Assembly: GCA_946478935.1 (NCBI GenBank)
Contig: CAMLEL010000025.1
Span: forward strand, 1 to 13,042
Source of the DNA: an uncultured Armatimonadota bacterium
GTDB lineage: Bacteria; Armatimonadota; Fimbriimonadia; Fimbriimonadales; Fimbriimonadaceae
DNA length: 13,042 nucleotides
Reading direction: 5' to 3'
Position numbers and translations under genes: made by a program. Of the stretch, positions 1-5,979 are shown one piece after another (the first letter of the stretch is position 1; each line of letters opens with the position of its first letter). Under the pieces are notes generated by a model, which saw only the letters and a list, made by a program, of their open reading frames with translations, searched no databases and was not told where the DNA came from.

Positions 1-25
1 CCACCATCCTGAAATCATATGAATC

Positions 26-50
26 GGCCCTGTCCCACCAGGGCCTTTTT
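26..50 (+). terminator. Rho-independent terminator of an upstream plus-strand gene
   Basis: A perfect 7-bp GC-rich stem (GGCCCTG at 26-32, CAGGGCC at 39-45) closes a 6-base loop and is followed at once by five T (46-50). The T tract lies on the plus side only, so it terminates plus-strand transcription entering from outside the window. The gene it serves is not visible; a TGA at 10-12 or 20-22 could be its stop. On the minus strand the same hairpin lies 18 bases past the hutI stop but has no T tract, so it would be weak for hutI. Confidence 0.85.
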
Positions 51-67
51 CGATTGCTCAGCTGGGT

Positions 68-1303
68 TCAGCGCACTTTCTGACCAGATGCCTTTCGAAA
101 CTTGCAGACCCCATCGATCCAGACTCCTTCGACTGTGCTCCGGCCCGTCCAGTACGGAATTTCGCGATAGTCCGATGCATCGTGCAGCACCAGATCAGCC
201 CTCTTTCCTGGTTCAATCGATCCGATCTCGCCGCCAAAATCCAGAGCATGCGCCGCATTGACCGTGCATGCAGTCAGAGCTTCGGCTGGCGTCATCTTCA
301 TTTGAGTGCATGAGAGTGACATGATAAACGGCAGCGAAGCGCATGGTGCTGTGCCAGGATTGAAGTCAGTTGCCAAAACAACCGGTAGGTTCTCGGAGAT
401 CATCTCCCGAGCTTCAGGATATTTCGCCAGGCCGAGACAAAAGACGGAGGCTGGTAAGAGAACAGGAATGACTCCCGCCCGGCGCAATTCTTGCATTCCC
501 GATCGACTTGTGTACTCCAGATGATCGGCGGTCTTCGCACGGAGTTCGGCAGCAAGTGCGGCGCCACCTTGATCGCCAAATTGGTCCACATGGAGTCGGC
601 GTGGCAGAGACGTCGCTTCAAACAGCCGCCGGGCATCGTCGGCCGTGAAGTAGCCATCTTCGACAAAGATGTCGCAGGCATCAGCAAACTGCTCGGCCAA
701 AGGCAGCATCTCGATTACGCTGTCGAGATAAGCGCTTTTTTCGAGACTCTGGGGTACAGCATGGGCTCCGAGAAACGTAGTTCGAACTCGTTGTGGGCCG
801 AGTCGATTCGCAGTCGTCATCAGCTTCAGTTCGGCCCTCTCGCTCAGACCATAACCGCTTTTGATCTCTACGCAAGTCGTTCCATGCTCCAGCATCCACC
901 GTAGGTGCTCGCTGGACTCAGCAAAGAGATGCTCTTCTGTTGAGTCTTGCGTGGCGCGCACGCTTGCTTGAATGCCGCCGCCTGCTGCCTTGATTTCCTG
1001 GTAGGTAGCCCCTTGGCAGCGCATCTCGAACTCATTGGATCGATCCCCAGCAAAAACCGAGTGAGTATGGGCGTCCACGAACCCCGGCGTGACGAGTCTG
1101 CCGCCCGCATCGATGACTTCCCATCGCGAGTCGATTTCCGCCTCGACGCGGTTGCTGCCTGCTACAGCGACGATCCGGCCGTCCTCGATCATAAGGCCCG
1201 CATGGGAAATCAACCCTAGCTCCCGCATCTCAAGACCAATTCTCGGCCGCTCTGGTCCAGCCAGGGTAGCGAGCTGCCCAATATTCAGGATCGCAAGCCG
1301 CAC
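68..1303 (-). CDS. hutI: Imidazolonepropionase (histidine degradation)
   Basis: Hydrolyses 4-imidazolone-5-propionate to N-formimino-L-glutamate, the third step of histidine degradation, in the cytoplasm. It is an amidohydrolase-fold metalloenzyme. With a GTG start at 1303 the product is 411 residues, the usual HutI length. Visible family marks are the N-terminal NIGQL, the metal-binding DAHTHS with H79 and H81, the substrate-region stretch KSGYGL, LGAHAVP, HVDQFGDQGG with H238, and ATDFNPGTAP with D313 as the late metal ligand. The start is uncertain. The frame is open to TTG 1372, which overlaps ftcD and is unlikely, and ATG 1336 would leave only 5 bases to ftcD. GTG 1303 gives the N-terminus that best fits the family, but no start has a good Shine-Dalgarno (a GGAG lies 13 bases before GTG). 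It is divergent to ftcD, the next enzyme of the pathway. Confidence 0.93.
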   Translation of the reverse strand: MRLAILNIGQLATLAGPERPRIGLEMRELGLISHAGLMIEDGRIVAVAGSNRVEAEIDSRWEVIDAGGRLVTPGFVDAHTHSVFAGDRSNEFEMRCQGATYQEIKAAGGGIQASVRATQDSTEEHLFAESSEHLRWMLEHGTTCVEIKSGYGLSERAELKLMTTANRLGPQRVRTTFLGAHAVPQSLEKSAYLDSVIEMLPLAEQFADACDIFVEDGYFTADDARRLFEATSLPRRLHVDQFGDQGGAALAAELRAKTADHLEYTSRSGMQELRRAGVIPVLLPASVFCLGLAKYPEAREMISENLPVVLATDFNPGTAPCASLPFIMSLSCTQMKMTPAEALTACTVNAAHALDFGGEIGSIEPGKRADLVLHDASDYREIPYWTGRSTVEGVWIDGVCKFRKASGQKVR

Positions 1304-1341
1304 CTGGATATTCTGACTCCAAAAGGTAAAACCCATATTCA

Positions 1342-3036
1342 ATGAGCAAGCGCGTAATCGAGTGCGTTCCAAACTTTAGCGAAGGTCGTGACCCCGTCGT
1401 GATCGAAGCGATCGCAAACGCGATTCGGTCGGTAGAAGGATCCAAACTGCTGGATGTTGATCCTGGGAAGTCCACGAATCGGACCGTTTACACCTTTGCC
1501 GGAGAACCTGAAGCAGTTTTGGAAGCCGCATTCCAGGCCGCCAAAGTTGGCGCACAGCTCATCGATATGCGGAATCACCATGGGGAACATCCCCGATTCG
1601 GGTTCCTAGACGTTTGCCCGATCATTCCGATTGCAAATTGCTCGATGGAAGAATGCGTAACATGGGCGCACCAGTTATCGAAGCGATTCGCTGACGAGCT
1701 GGAACTGACAGTCTACAACTATGGTTTCGCAGCATCAAGTGAAGCGCGGAGGGATCTCAGCGTTGTGCGCAGTGGGGAGTATGAGCGCTTGCCCGAAAAG
1801 CTCAAAGACCCGGAGTGGCAGCCCGATTTCGGACCATCAACGTTCAACGAGAAGCTCGGAGCGACCGCGGTCAGCGCCCGCGAGATTCTTGTTGCCTACA
1901 ATATCAACTTGAATACGACGTCGGTGCGTCGTGCCAACTCGGTGGCTTTCGATGTGCGAGAAAAGGGAAGAGCTAAGCGCGTGGGGGATCCGATCACGGG
2001 GGAAATCCTACGTGATGCTGAAGGAAACGCAATTTACGAACCCGGCCTACTTAAGAACGTAAAGGGCATTGGATGGTACATCGCCGAGTATGGCATCTGC
2101 CAAGTCTCCATGAACCTGACTAACATCAGAGAGACTCCCGTGCACGTGGCATTCGATGAGACGGCCGACAAGGCGAACGCCCGGGGGATTCGCGTGACTG
2201 GTTCTGAATTGGTCGGGCTCCTCCCACTTTCATGTTTGTTGGATGCCGGTCGATATTTCCTGCACAAGCAAAAGCGCTCTTCCGGCGTCTCTGATTCTGA
2301 ATTGATCAAGATCGCCGTGCGTTCTCTCGGGCTGGACGAACTCAGTCCGTTTGAACCCAAGAAAAAGATTATCGAGTATGCGCTGGACGACGAATCGAAG
2401 AAGTTGGTCGACTTTACCGTGAAGGACTTCGTTGAGGAGACCGCTTCAGAATCTCCTGCCCCAGGAGGCGGTTCCATCGCCGCGACGATGGGTGCGATGG
2501 GCGCGGCTCTTGCCACAATGGTCGCGAATCTCTCAAGCCATAAGCGGGGGTGGGACGACCGCTGGCAAGAATTCTCGGATTGGGCCGAGCGTGGCAAGGC
2601 ACTGCACGACCAACTATTGAGGCTCATTGACGAGGACACGGCTGCATTTGACAGTCTTATGGCTTGCTTTGGAATGCCAAAGTCAACAGACATTGAGAAA
2701 GCTGCGCGGCAGGCAGCCATTCAAAAGGCTACGCAACATGCGGTTGAGATTCCCCTGGAAGTTATGGAAACCGCGCTTGAATCGATGACCGCAATCGAGG
2801 CGATGGCGTCGGCGGGGAATCCAAATTCGGTGTCTGATGCGGGAGTGGGCGCCTTGGCCGCCCGATCCGCGGTGCTTGGCGCTCAATTGAATGTCCAGAT
2901 CAACTGCGCCAGCATCGAGGATGACGCGTTCGTTCAGGCTTCTCTCAACCGGGCAAGTTCAATGGCCGAACAGGCATGTACGGCGGAAAATCGGATCCTG
3001 CAAATCGTGAATGAGAAGATCGGATTACCGAAATAA
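1342..3036 (+). CDS. ftcD: Bifunctional glutamate formimidoyltransferase / formimidoyl-THF cyclodeaminase
   Basis: Transfers the formimino group of formiminoglutamate to tetrahydrofolate, releasing glutamate, then cyclises 5-formimino-THF to 5,10-methenyl-THF and ammonia. The protein has 564 residues, close to fused FTCD of animals and some bacteria (about 540). Residues 1-330 are the transferase: it opens with VIECVPNFSEGRD, carries the MRNHHGEHPR signature with the probable catalytic His at 83, and includes NYGFAASSE. Residues about 354-564 are the helical cyclodeaminase, beginning LVDFTVKDF and including the PAPGGGS loop at 372-378. A lysine-rich linker of about 25 residues joins them. The ATG at 1342 gives the canonical N-terminus; the nearest SD-like AAAAGG is weak and far upstream. 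Many bacteria encode the two activities separately (FtcD plus FchA), so the fusion is worth noting. Divergent hutI supplies its substrate. Confidence 0.95.
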   Translation: MSKRVIECVPNFSEGRDPVVIEAIANAIRSVEGSKLLDVDPGKSTNRTVYTFAGEPEAVLEAAFQAAKVGAQLIDMRNHHGEHPRFGFLDVCPIIPIANCSMEECVTWAHQLSKRFADELELTVYNYGFAASSEARRDLSVVRSGEYERLPEKLKDPEWQPDFGPSTFNEKLGATAVSAREILVAYNINLNTTSVRRANSVAFDVREKGRAKRVGDPITGEILRDAEGNAIYEPGLLKNVKGIGWYIAEYGICQVSMNLTNIRETPVHVAFDETADKANARGIRVTGSELVGLLPLSCLLDAGRYFLHKQKRSSGVSDSELIKIAVRSLGLDELSPFEPKKKIIEYALDDESKKLVDFTVKDFVEETASESPAPGGGSIAATMGAMGAALATMVANLSSHKRGWDDRWQEFSDWAERGKALHDQLLRLIDEDTAAFDSLMACFGMPKSTDIEKAARQAAIQKATQHAVEIPLEVMETALESMTAIEAMASAGNPNSVSDAGVGALAARSAVLGAQLNVQINCASIEDDAFVQASLNRASSMAEQACTAENRILQIVNEKIGLPK

Positions 3037-3044
3037 TCCGATCT
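3017..3044. terminator. Bidirectional hairpin shared by ftcD and the cyclophilin gene
   Basis: An 11-bp perfect inverted repeat (arms 3017-3027 and 3034-3044) encloses a 6-base loop. The ftcD stop codon (TAA, 3034-3036) lies in the right arm, and the hairpin begins 6 bases past the stop of the convergent cyclophilin gene. On the minus strand the loop reads TTTCGG, which contains UUCG. Neither side has a full T tract (minus side TCTTCTCATT, plus side CAATGTTTA). It is therefore a likely but not textbook terminator for both converging genes; a role as an mRNA 3'-end stabiliser is equally possible. Confidence 0.65.
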
Positions 3045-3050
3045 CAATGT

Positions 3051-3662
3051 TTACTTGGCGTCTTCGATCGTGACTTTTTCGATGATCGCCTTGTTCGCTT
3101 CAAGGGGATTGTCCGACCCGTCACGCTTCAGCGCAACAATCTTGTCGGCTACATCCATGCCTTCGATGACTTCACCAAATGCTGTGTATTGGTTGTCGAG
3201 GAATGAGGCATCGGCAACGCAGATAAAGAACTGGGAGCCTGCCGAGTCGGGATCGGATGATCGAGCCATCGAAACGATTCCGCGCACGTGCTTTGTGTCG
3301 TTAAACTCGGCCTTGACCTTGTATCCTGGTCCGCCTGTCCCCATCCGGGCACGGTCGCCCGACTTGCTATTGGGGTCTCCACCCTGGATCATGAACCCAG
3401 GGATGACTCGATGGAACCGAGTACCATCGTAAAAGCCCTTCTTGGCCAGATCGATAAAATTCTTGACGTGGCCCGGCGCCTTAGAATCGAGAAATTTGAA
3501 TTTGATTGTGCCGTGATTGGTCTTCAATACGGCAATTTTGTCCTTTGCTTCTTCCATGGTTTTAGGCTCTGCAGCCGGTTCGACCGGCGCGGGAGCCATA
3601 CTTTCAGAAGCGCATCCGATGAAGGCTGCGCAGAGTACTAGGATCCAAATCGGGAACCGCAT
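3051..3662 (-). CDS. Cyclophilin-type peptidyl-prolyl isomerase, predicted lipoprotein
   Basis: Catalyses cis-trans isomerisation of prolyl bonds; as a lipoprotein it would act outside the cytoplasmic membrane on exported proteins. The 203-residue product starts with a short signal peptide ending FIG-C, making Cys17 the probable lipidated residue (Phe at -3 is less usual than Leu). A proline/alanine-rich spacer runs to about residue 35, followed by the cyclophilin domain at about 42-202. The domain has FHRVIPGFMIQGGD with catalytic Arg85 and Gln93, SAGSQFFI at about 140-147, and FLDNQYTAFGEV. Phe at the start of the last motif replaces the cyclosporin-binding Trp of eukaryotic cyclophilins, as is common in bacteria. 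The start is ATG 3662, 12 bases after the stop of the upstream DUF1579-like gene, so the two are probably co-transcribed. No strong SD is seen. Confidence 0.93.
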   Translation of the reverse strand: MRFPIWILVLCAAFIGCASESMAPAPVEPAAEPKTMEEAKDKIAVLKTNHGTIKFKFLDSKAPGHVKNFIDLAKKGFYDGTRFHRVIPGFMIQGGDPNSKSGDRARMGTGGPGYKVKAEFNDTKHVRGIVSMARSSDPDSAGSQFFICVADASFLDNQYTAFGEVIEGMDVADKIVALKRDGSDNPLEANKAIIEKVTIEDAK

Positions 3663-3674
3663 CCGCCAAGTTTA

Positions 3675-4175
3675 CTACCTTGGCTCTACCAGCACGCTGG
3701 ACATCGCGTATGTAGCGTGAAAATATGGCGTATAGCCGGCGATATCCCAGAGCTCGGCGTAGTACTCGACTACACCTTCGGCCAGGGGTGAGAATGTGCA
3801 CCGCATCTGTTGGAGTCCCCAGACAGTGTGCGTCGGATCGCTTACGAAGACGAGGTTTCCGTCCGTGAATTCACCATGCATCTCCAGCGGGTCTTCTTGC
3901 GAAGACAGGAAGTTCCACATCCGGTAGCAACCCAGCTTCTCGCTGTAACTCATCAGCGAGTGGATCGATTCCATGCCGATGGAAGCTGCTTCCCCGTAGA
4001 ATTCAAGTCGCAAGAACCGATCGGAATGCTCTCGCTCGACATGAAGATGACCATCAAATCGAACTGGCGTTCGATTCGGCGGAAACAGCATTCCAGGGCC
4101 GGCGCTATCGCCAACCAAGAAATCTAGAGCCTTCAAATGCCCATGAGGCAAATCGGAACCAAGTCCTCCCTTCAT
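3675..4175 (-). CDS. DUF1579-like hypothetical protein
   Basis: This 166-residue protein has no signal peptide or membrane segment. After a short Gly/His-rich start it reads LDFLVGDSAGPGML near residues 17-30, then alternating hydrophobic and polar strands with repeated aromatic residues (for example a YRMWNF stretch and a DGNLVFVSDP stretch). This resembles the DUF1579/lipocalin-like beta-barrel pattern, in which an opening Leu-x-G-x-W/G motif is followed by short strands and a Gly-Asp-Leu turn. The family assignment is by pattern only and no enzymatic role can be named. It starts at ATG 4175 without an SD. A TAGAAT at 4185-4190 (minus), nine bases before the ATG, may be a -10 box for a nearly leaderless message. 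The cyclophilin lipoprotein gene follows 12 bases downstream. Confidence 0.75.
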   Translation of the reverse strand: MKGGLGSDLPHGHLKALDFLVGDSAGPGMLFPPNRTPVRFDGHLHVEREHSDRFLRLEFYGEAASIGMESIHSLMSYSEKLGCYRMWNFLSSQEDPLEMHGEFTDGNLVFVSDPTHTVWGLQQMRCTFSPLAEGVVEYYAELWDIAGYTPYFHATYAMSSVLVEPR

Positions 4176-4184
4176 CCCGCGTTC

Positions 4185-4190
4185 ATTCTA
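4185..4190 (-). promoter_or_regulatory. Possible -10 box for the DUF1579-like/cyclophilin unit
   Basis: TAGAAT on the minus strand matches five of six bases of TATAAT and ends nine bases before the ATG at 4175. No convincing -35 hexamer is found at 16-18 bases. If used, the 5' leader would be only a few bases. This parallels the two plus-strand starts at 8029 and 8522, which is the main reason to list it. Confidence 0.35.
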
Positions 4191-4241
4191 CGATAGGTTT
4201 TGCACATTTGGCTTGCGTTTTTTATCGCAAAGGTACGCATT

Positions 4242-4268
4242 AACCCACACTTAACAGGGTTCTTTTTT
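4242..4268 (+). terminator. Weak terminator-like hairpin with T6 in the leader of the C2-like gene
   Basis: A 5-bp stem (AACCC 4242-4246, GGGTT 4257-4261) with a 10-base loop is followed by C and six T (4263-4268), about 90 bases before the chosen start of the C2-like gene. It could act as an attenuator in that leader. It could also be chance, because the stem is short. The rest of the 4176-4356 interval is AT-rich and holds a small TTGCG/CGCAA inverted repeat (4213-4230), but no clear plus-strand promoter. Confidence 0.3.
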
Positions 4269-4356
4269 GCATATGTTTGCAGTTGATAAGGATTCCGTAC
4301 AAGCCATTTGTAGGTCCAATTCAGCTTCCACGGGACCTGTACTCGTCAAACAATCC

Positions 4357-4851
4357 ATGAGGTACTTGAAAATTATTACAGCAGCAGCGCTCCTGGCGGG
4401 GGTCGGCGCAACTCAGGCTGGCCCACAAAAGGGACGAATGGTCACGGTAAAGATTTGGCGCGTAGCCCAAGTCGACAATCTGGACAAGGGCGATCAGCTT
4501 GGAACGGATCGTGCCGACTTTTACGCCTTGGTCAAAATCGGAAACGGAGAACTGACGCGTTCCGGCAATCACAGTGACGACGATGGACATCCAGGCTGGG
4601 AGTTCTATGGTGAGTCTTCAGCGAGAATGGTCCCCATCCGCATCAAGATTAACGATGACGATGGCGGGCTCGAAGAGCAGGATGACTACGTAGACGTTTC
4701 TCCTGTGAGCAACAAGAAGGATCTAAATGTCATGTTTGACACAAAGACCGGACGTATCTCCGGTGATGTTCGCGGTCGACGTGGTCAGATCATCTATACG
4801 ATCGGTCGCGGTGACAACGACAAGGGCAAACTCTGGTTCTCGATTAAGTAA
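4357..4851 (+). CDS. Secreted acidic C2-like domain protein
   Basis: With ATG 4357 the product has 164 residues. It begins with a clear signal peptide (charged MRYLK, a hydrophobic stretch, cleavage likely after ATQA near residue 21), so it is exported. The mature part resembles a C2-type beta-sandwich. It opens VTVKIWRVAQVDNLDKGDQ, continues DRADFYALVKIG and HPGWEFYG, then has an Asp-rich turn (Asp100-102, Asp109-110) and VDVSP. Acidic residues at 40, 43, 54, 100-102, 109, 110 and 113 sit where C2 loops bind calcium; calcium binding itself is inferred. The frame is open upstream to TTG 4267 and ATG 4273, but those starts would bury the signal peptide behind 28-30 polar residues. No good SD precedes 4357. 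The gene converges on the peptidase gene with 6 bases between the stops. Confidence 0.75.
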   Translation: MRYLKIITAAALLAGVGATQAGPQKGRMVTVKIWRVAQVDNLDKGDQLGTDRADFYALVKIGNGELTRSGNHSDDDGHPGWEFYGESSARMVPIRIKINDDDGGLEEQDDYVDVSPVSNKKDLNVMFDTKTGRISGDVRGRRGQIIYTIGRGDNDKGKLWFSIK

Positions 4852-4857
4852 CCCCAA

Positions 4858-5880
4858 TCAGCCTTTGAGTTTCTTCCAGGCATCGACATAACGCTTGGTT
4901 TTCGAATTCCCCTCATTCCATTGAGGGGTTTTCGCTGAGTTGGCGAGCGCTATCACTCCGACGCAGATCGCGCGCGTCACCTTGGCCATATTATCGTAGT
5001 CGATCTTGTCCCAGTGGTCGCCGGCACGGTGATAATCCGGAAAGGAATAGGCAACGCTGATAGTGTGGGCAGGAATGCCGGCGGCGGCCAACGCTGCATT
5101 ATCGCTTGCCATGAAGTAAGCATCACCTTGTGGGCGCTGGTCGACCTGCACACCGACCTTTTTGGCTTCGTCCACAAAGGTCTTGGACATGTCTGTAAAG
5201 TCGAAACCTGTCATCGCGAATCTGCCAAGTTGTGGCCCGTCGGCGTCATCTGTTCGACCCAGCTGTTCCATGTTGACCATGCCAACCGTTTTTGCCAGGG
5301 GAACCATTGGGTTTTGAGCGTAATACCGAGCACCCTGTAACCCTTTCTCCTCGCCCCAGAATGCTATAAACACAATCGATCGCTTGGGCTTGACCTTTAG
5401 ATTCGAAAAGGCCTTTGCCATCTCCACCATGGCGACGATGCTGCTCCCATTGTCATTGGCGCCGTTGTAAATGGTATCTCCCTCTGTGCCCCTGACACCT
5501 ACATGATCGTAGTGTCCGGATACCAGGAGGTACGTCTGCCCCAAGGTTGGGTCGCTGCCTTTGAGCAATCCGGCAACATTCTTGACCGGCTTGTCTCGAA
5601 ACGTCGTCACCTGGAAATATCCATCCTTTCCCATTGGCGCAAGGCCCGCCTTCTCAAACTCGCTCGCAATCCAATTCGCGGCAATGTCCAATTCGGATGA
5701 AGGCGTGTCTCGGCCTCGCATTTCGTCGCTGGAAAAGAAGCGTAGGTTGGCTCTCATGGCCGACGCAGAAATCTCAGAGAACGGAGCCTGCGGAAGCAGT
5801 ACAGGCGTTGCGTGGGCAAATTGGCGGACACCAAGTGTGAGGCAGAGCGTGATAAAGATGAGAATAGGATGCGTTTTCAA
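4858..5880 (-). CDS. Secreted M28-family zinc metallopeptidase
   Basis: A 340-residue exported aminopeptidase-like enzyme with a signal peptide at about residues 1-24 ending FAHA. The M28 pattern is clear. SSDEMRGRDTPS near 50-61 is the usual N-terminal signature. SGHYDH supplies His123 and Asp125, NGANDNGSS gives the bridging Asp143, and GEEKG provides catalytic Glu177 and ligand Glu178. MVNMEQLGR places Glu205 where many M28 enzymes have Asp, and DYHRAGDHWD has His284. Length and order fit single-domain M28 exopeptidases that release N-terminal amino acids; specificity cannot be read from sequence. The start is TTG 5880, with GGAG eight bases upstream and the signal peptide beginning at once. 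Its 3' coding end also contains the terminator of the opposite-strand gene. It is divergent from the histidine kinase gene. Confidence 0.92.
   Translation of the reverse strand: MKTHPILIFITLCLTLGVRQFAHATPVLLPQAPFSEISASAMRANLRFFSSDEMRGRDTPSSELDIAANWIASEFEKAGLAPMGKDGYFQVTTFRDKPVKNVAGLLKGSDPTLGQTYLLVSGHYDHVGVRGTEGDTIYNGANDNGSSIVAMVEMAKAFSNLKVKPKRSIVFIAFWGEEKGLQGARYYAQNPMVPLAKTVGMVNMEQLGRTDDADGPQLGRFAMTGFDFTDMSKTFVDEAKKVGVQVDQRPQGDAYFMASDNAALAAAGIPAHTISVAYSFPDYHRAGDHWDKIDYDNMAKVTRAICVGVIALANSAKTPQWNEGNSKTKRYVDAWKKLKG
4909..4932 (+). terminator. Rho-independent terminator of the C2-like gene, inside the peptidase coding region
   Basis: A perfect 7-bp stem (CCCCTCA 4909-4915, TGAGGGG 4922-4928) with a 6-base loop is followed by TTTT (4929-4932) on the plus strand, 57 bases past the stop of the C2-like gene. 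On the minus strand the same bases encode a Gln-Trp-Asn-Glu-Gly stretch near the peptidase C-terminus, and the T tract falls on the wrong side to terminate that gene. Confidence 0.75.
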
Positions 5881-5979
5881 AGATAGGGCTCCAAATCACA
5901 GCGTCGATTGGACCCTTGCTGCTCTGGCTCGAACCCGAATCAGCTTGCGGCAACAAAGTACGTCCTCGAGATGTGTAAT

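Noticed and set aside
1304..1372. Longer hutI start at TTG 1372 (434 residues) or ATG 1336 (422 residues)
   Set aside because: TTG 1372 would overlap the ftcD start by 31 bases, and the added residues do not resemble HutI N-termini. ATG 1336 cannot be excluded, but GTG 1303 gives the family's usual length.
2034..2720. 228-residue minus-strand open frame inside ftcD
   Set aside because: It is Ser/Ala-rich and without any recognisable motif, antisense to a strongly conserved enzyme whose codon pattern creates the open frame.
4267..4356. N-terminal extension of the C2-like protein from TTG 4267 or ATG 4273
   Set aside because: It would place 28-30 polar residues before a clear signal peptide, and no SD supports either start.
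5881..5979. Paired promoters in the peptidase/kinase divergent gap
   Set aside because: TAATAT (5976-5981) and TATAAG (5985-5990) resemble -10 boxes, but neither has a -35 at 15-19 bases, and nothing convincing is seen on the minus strand.
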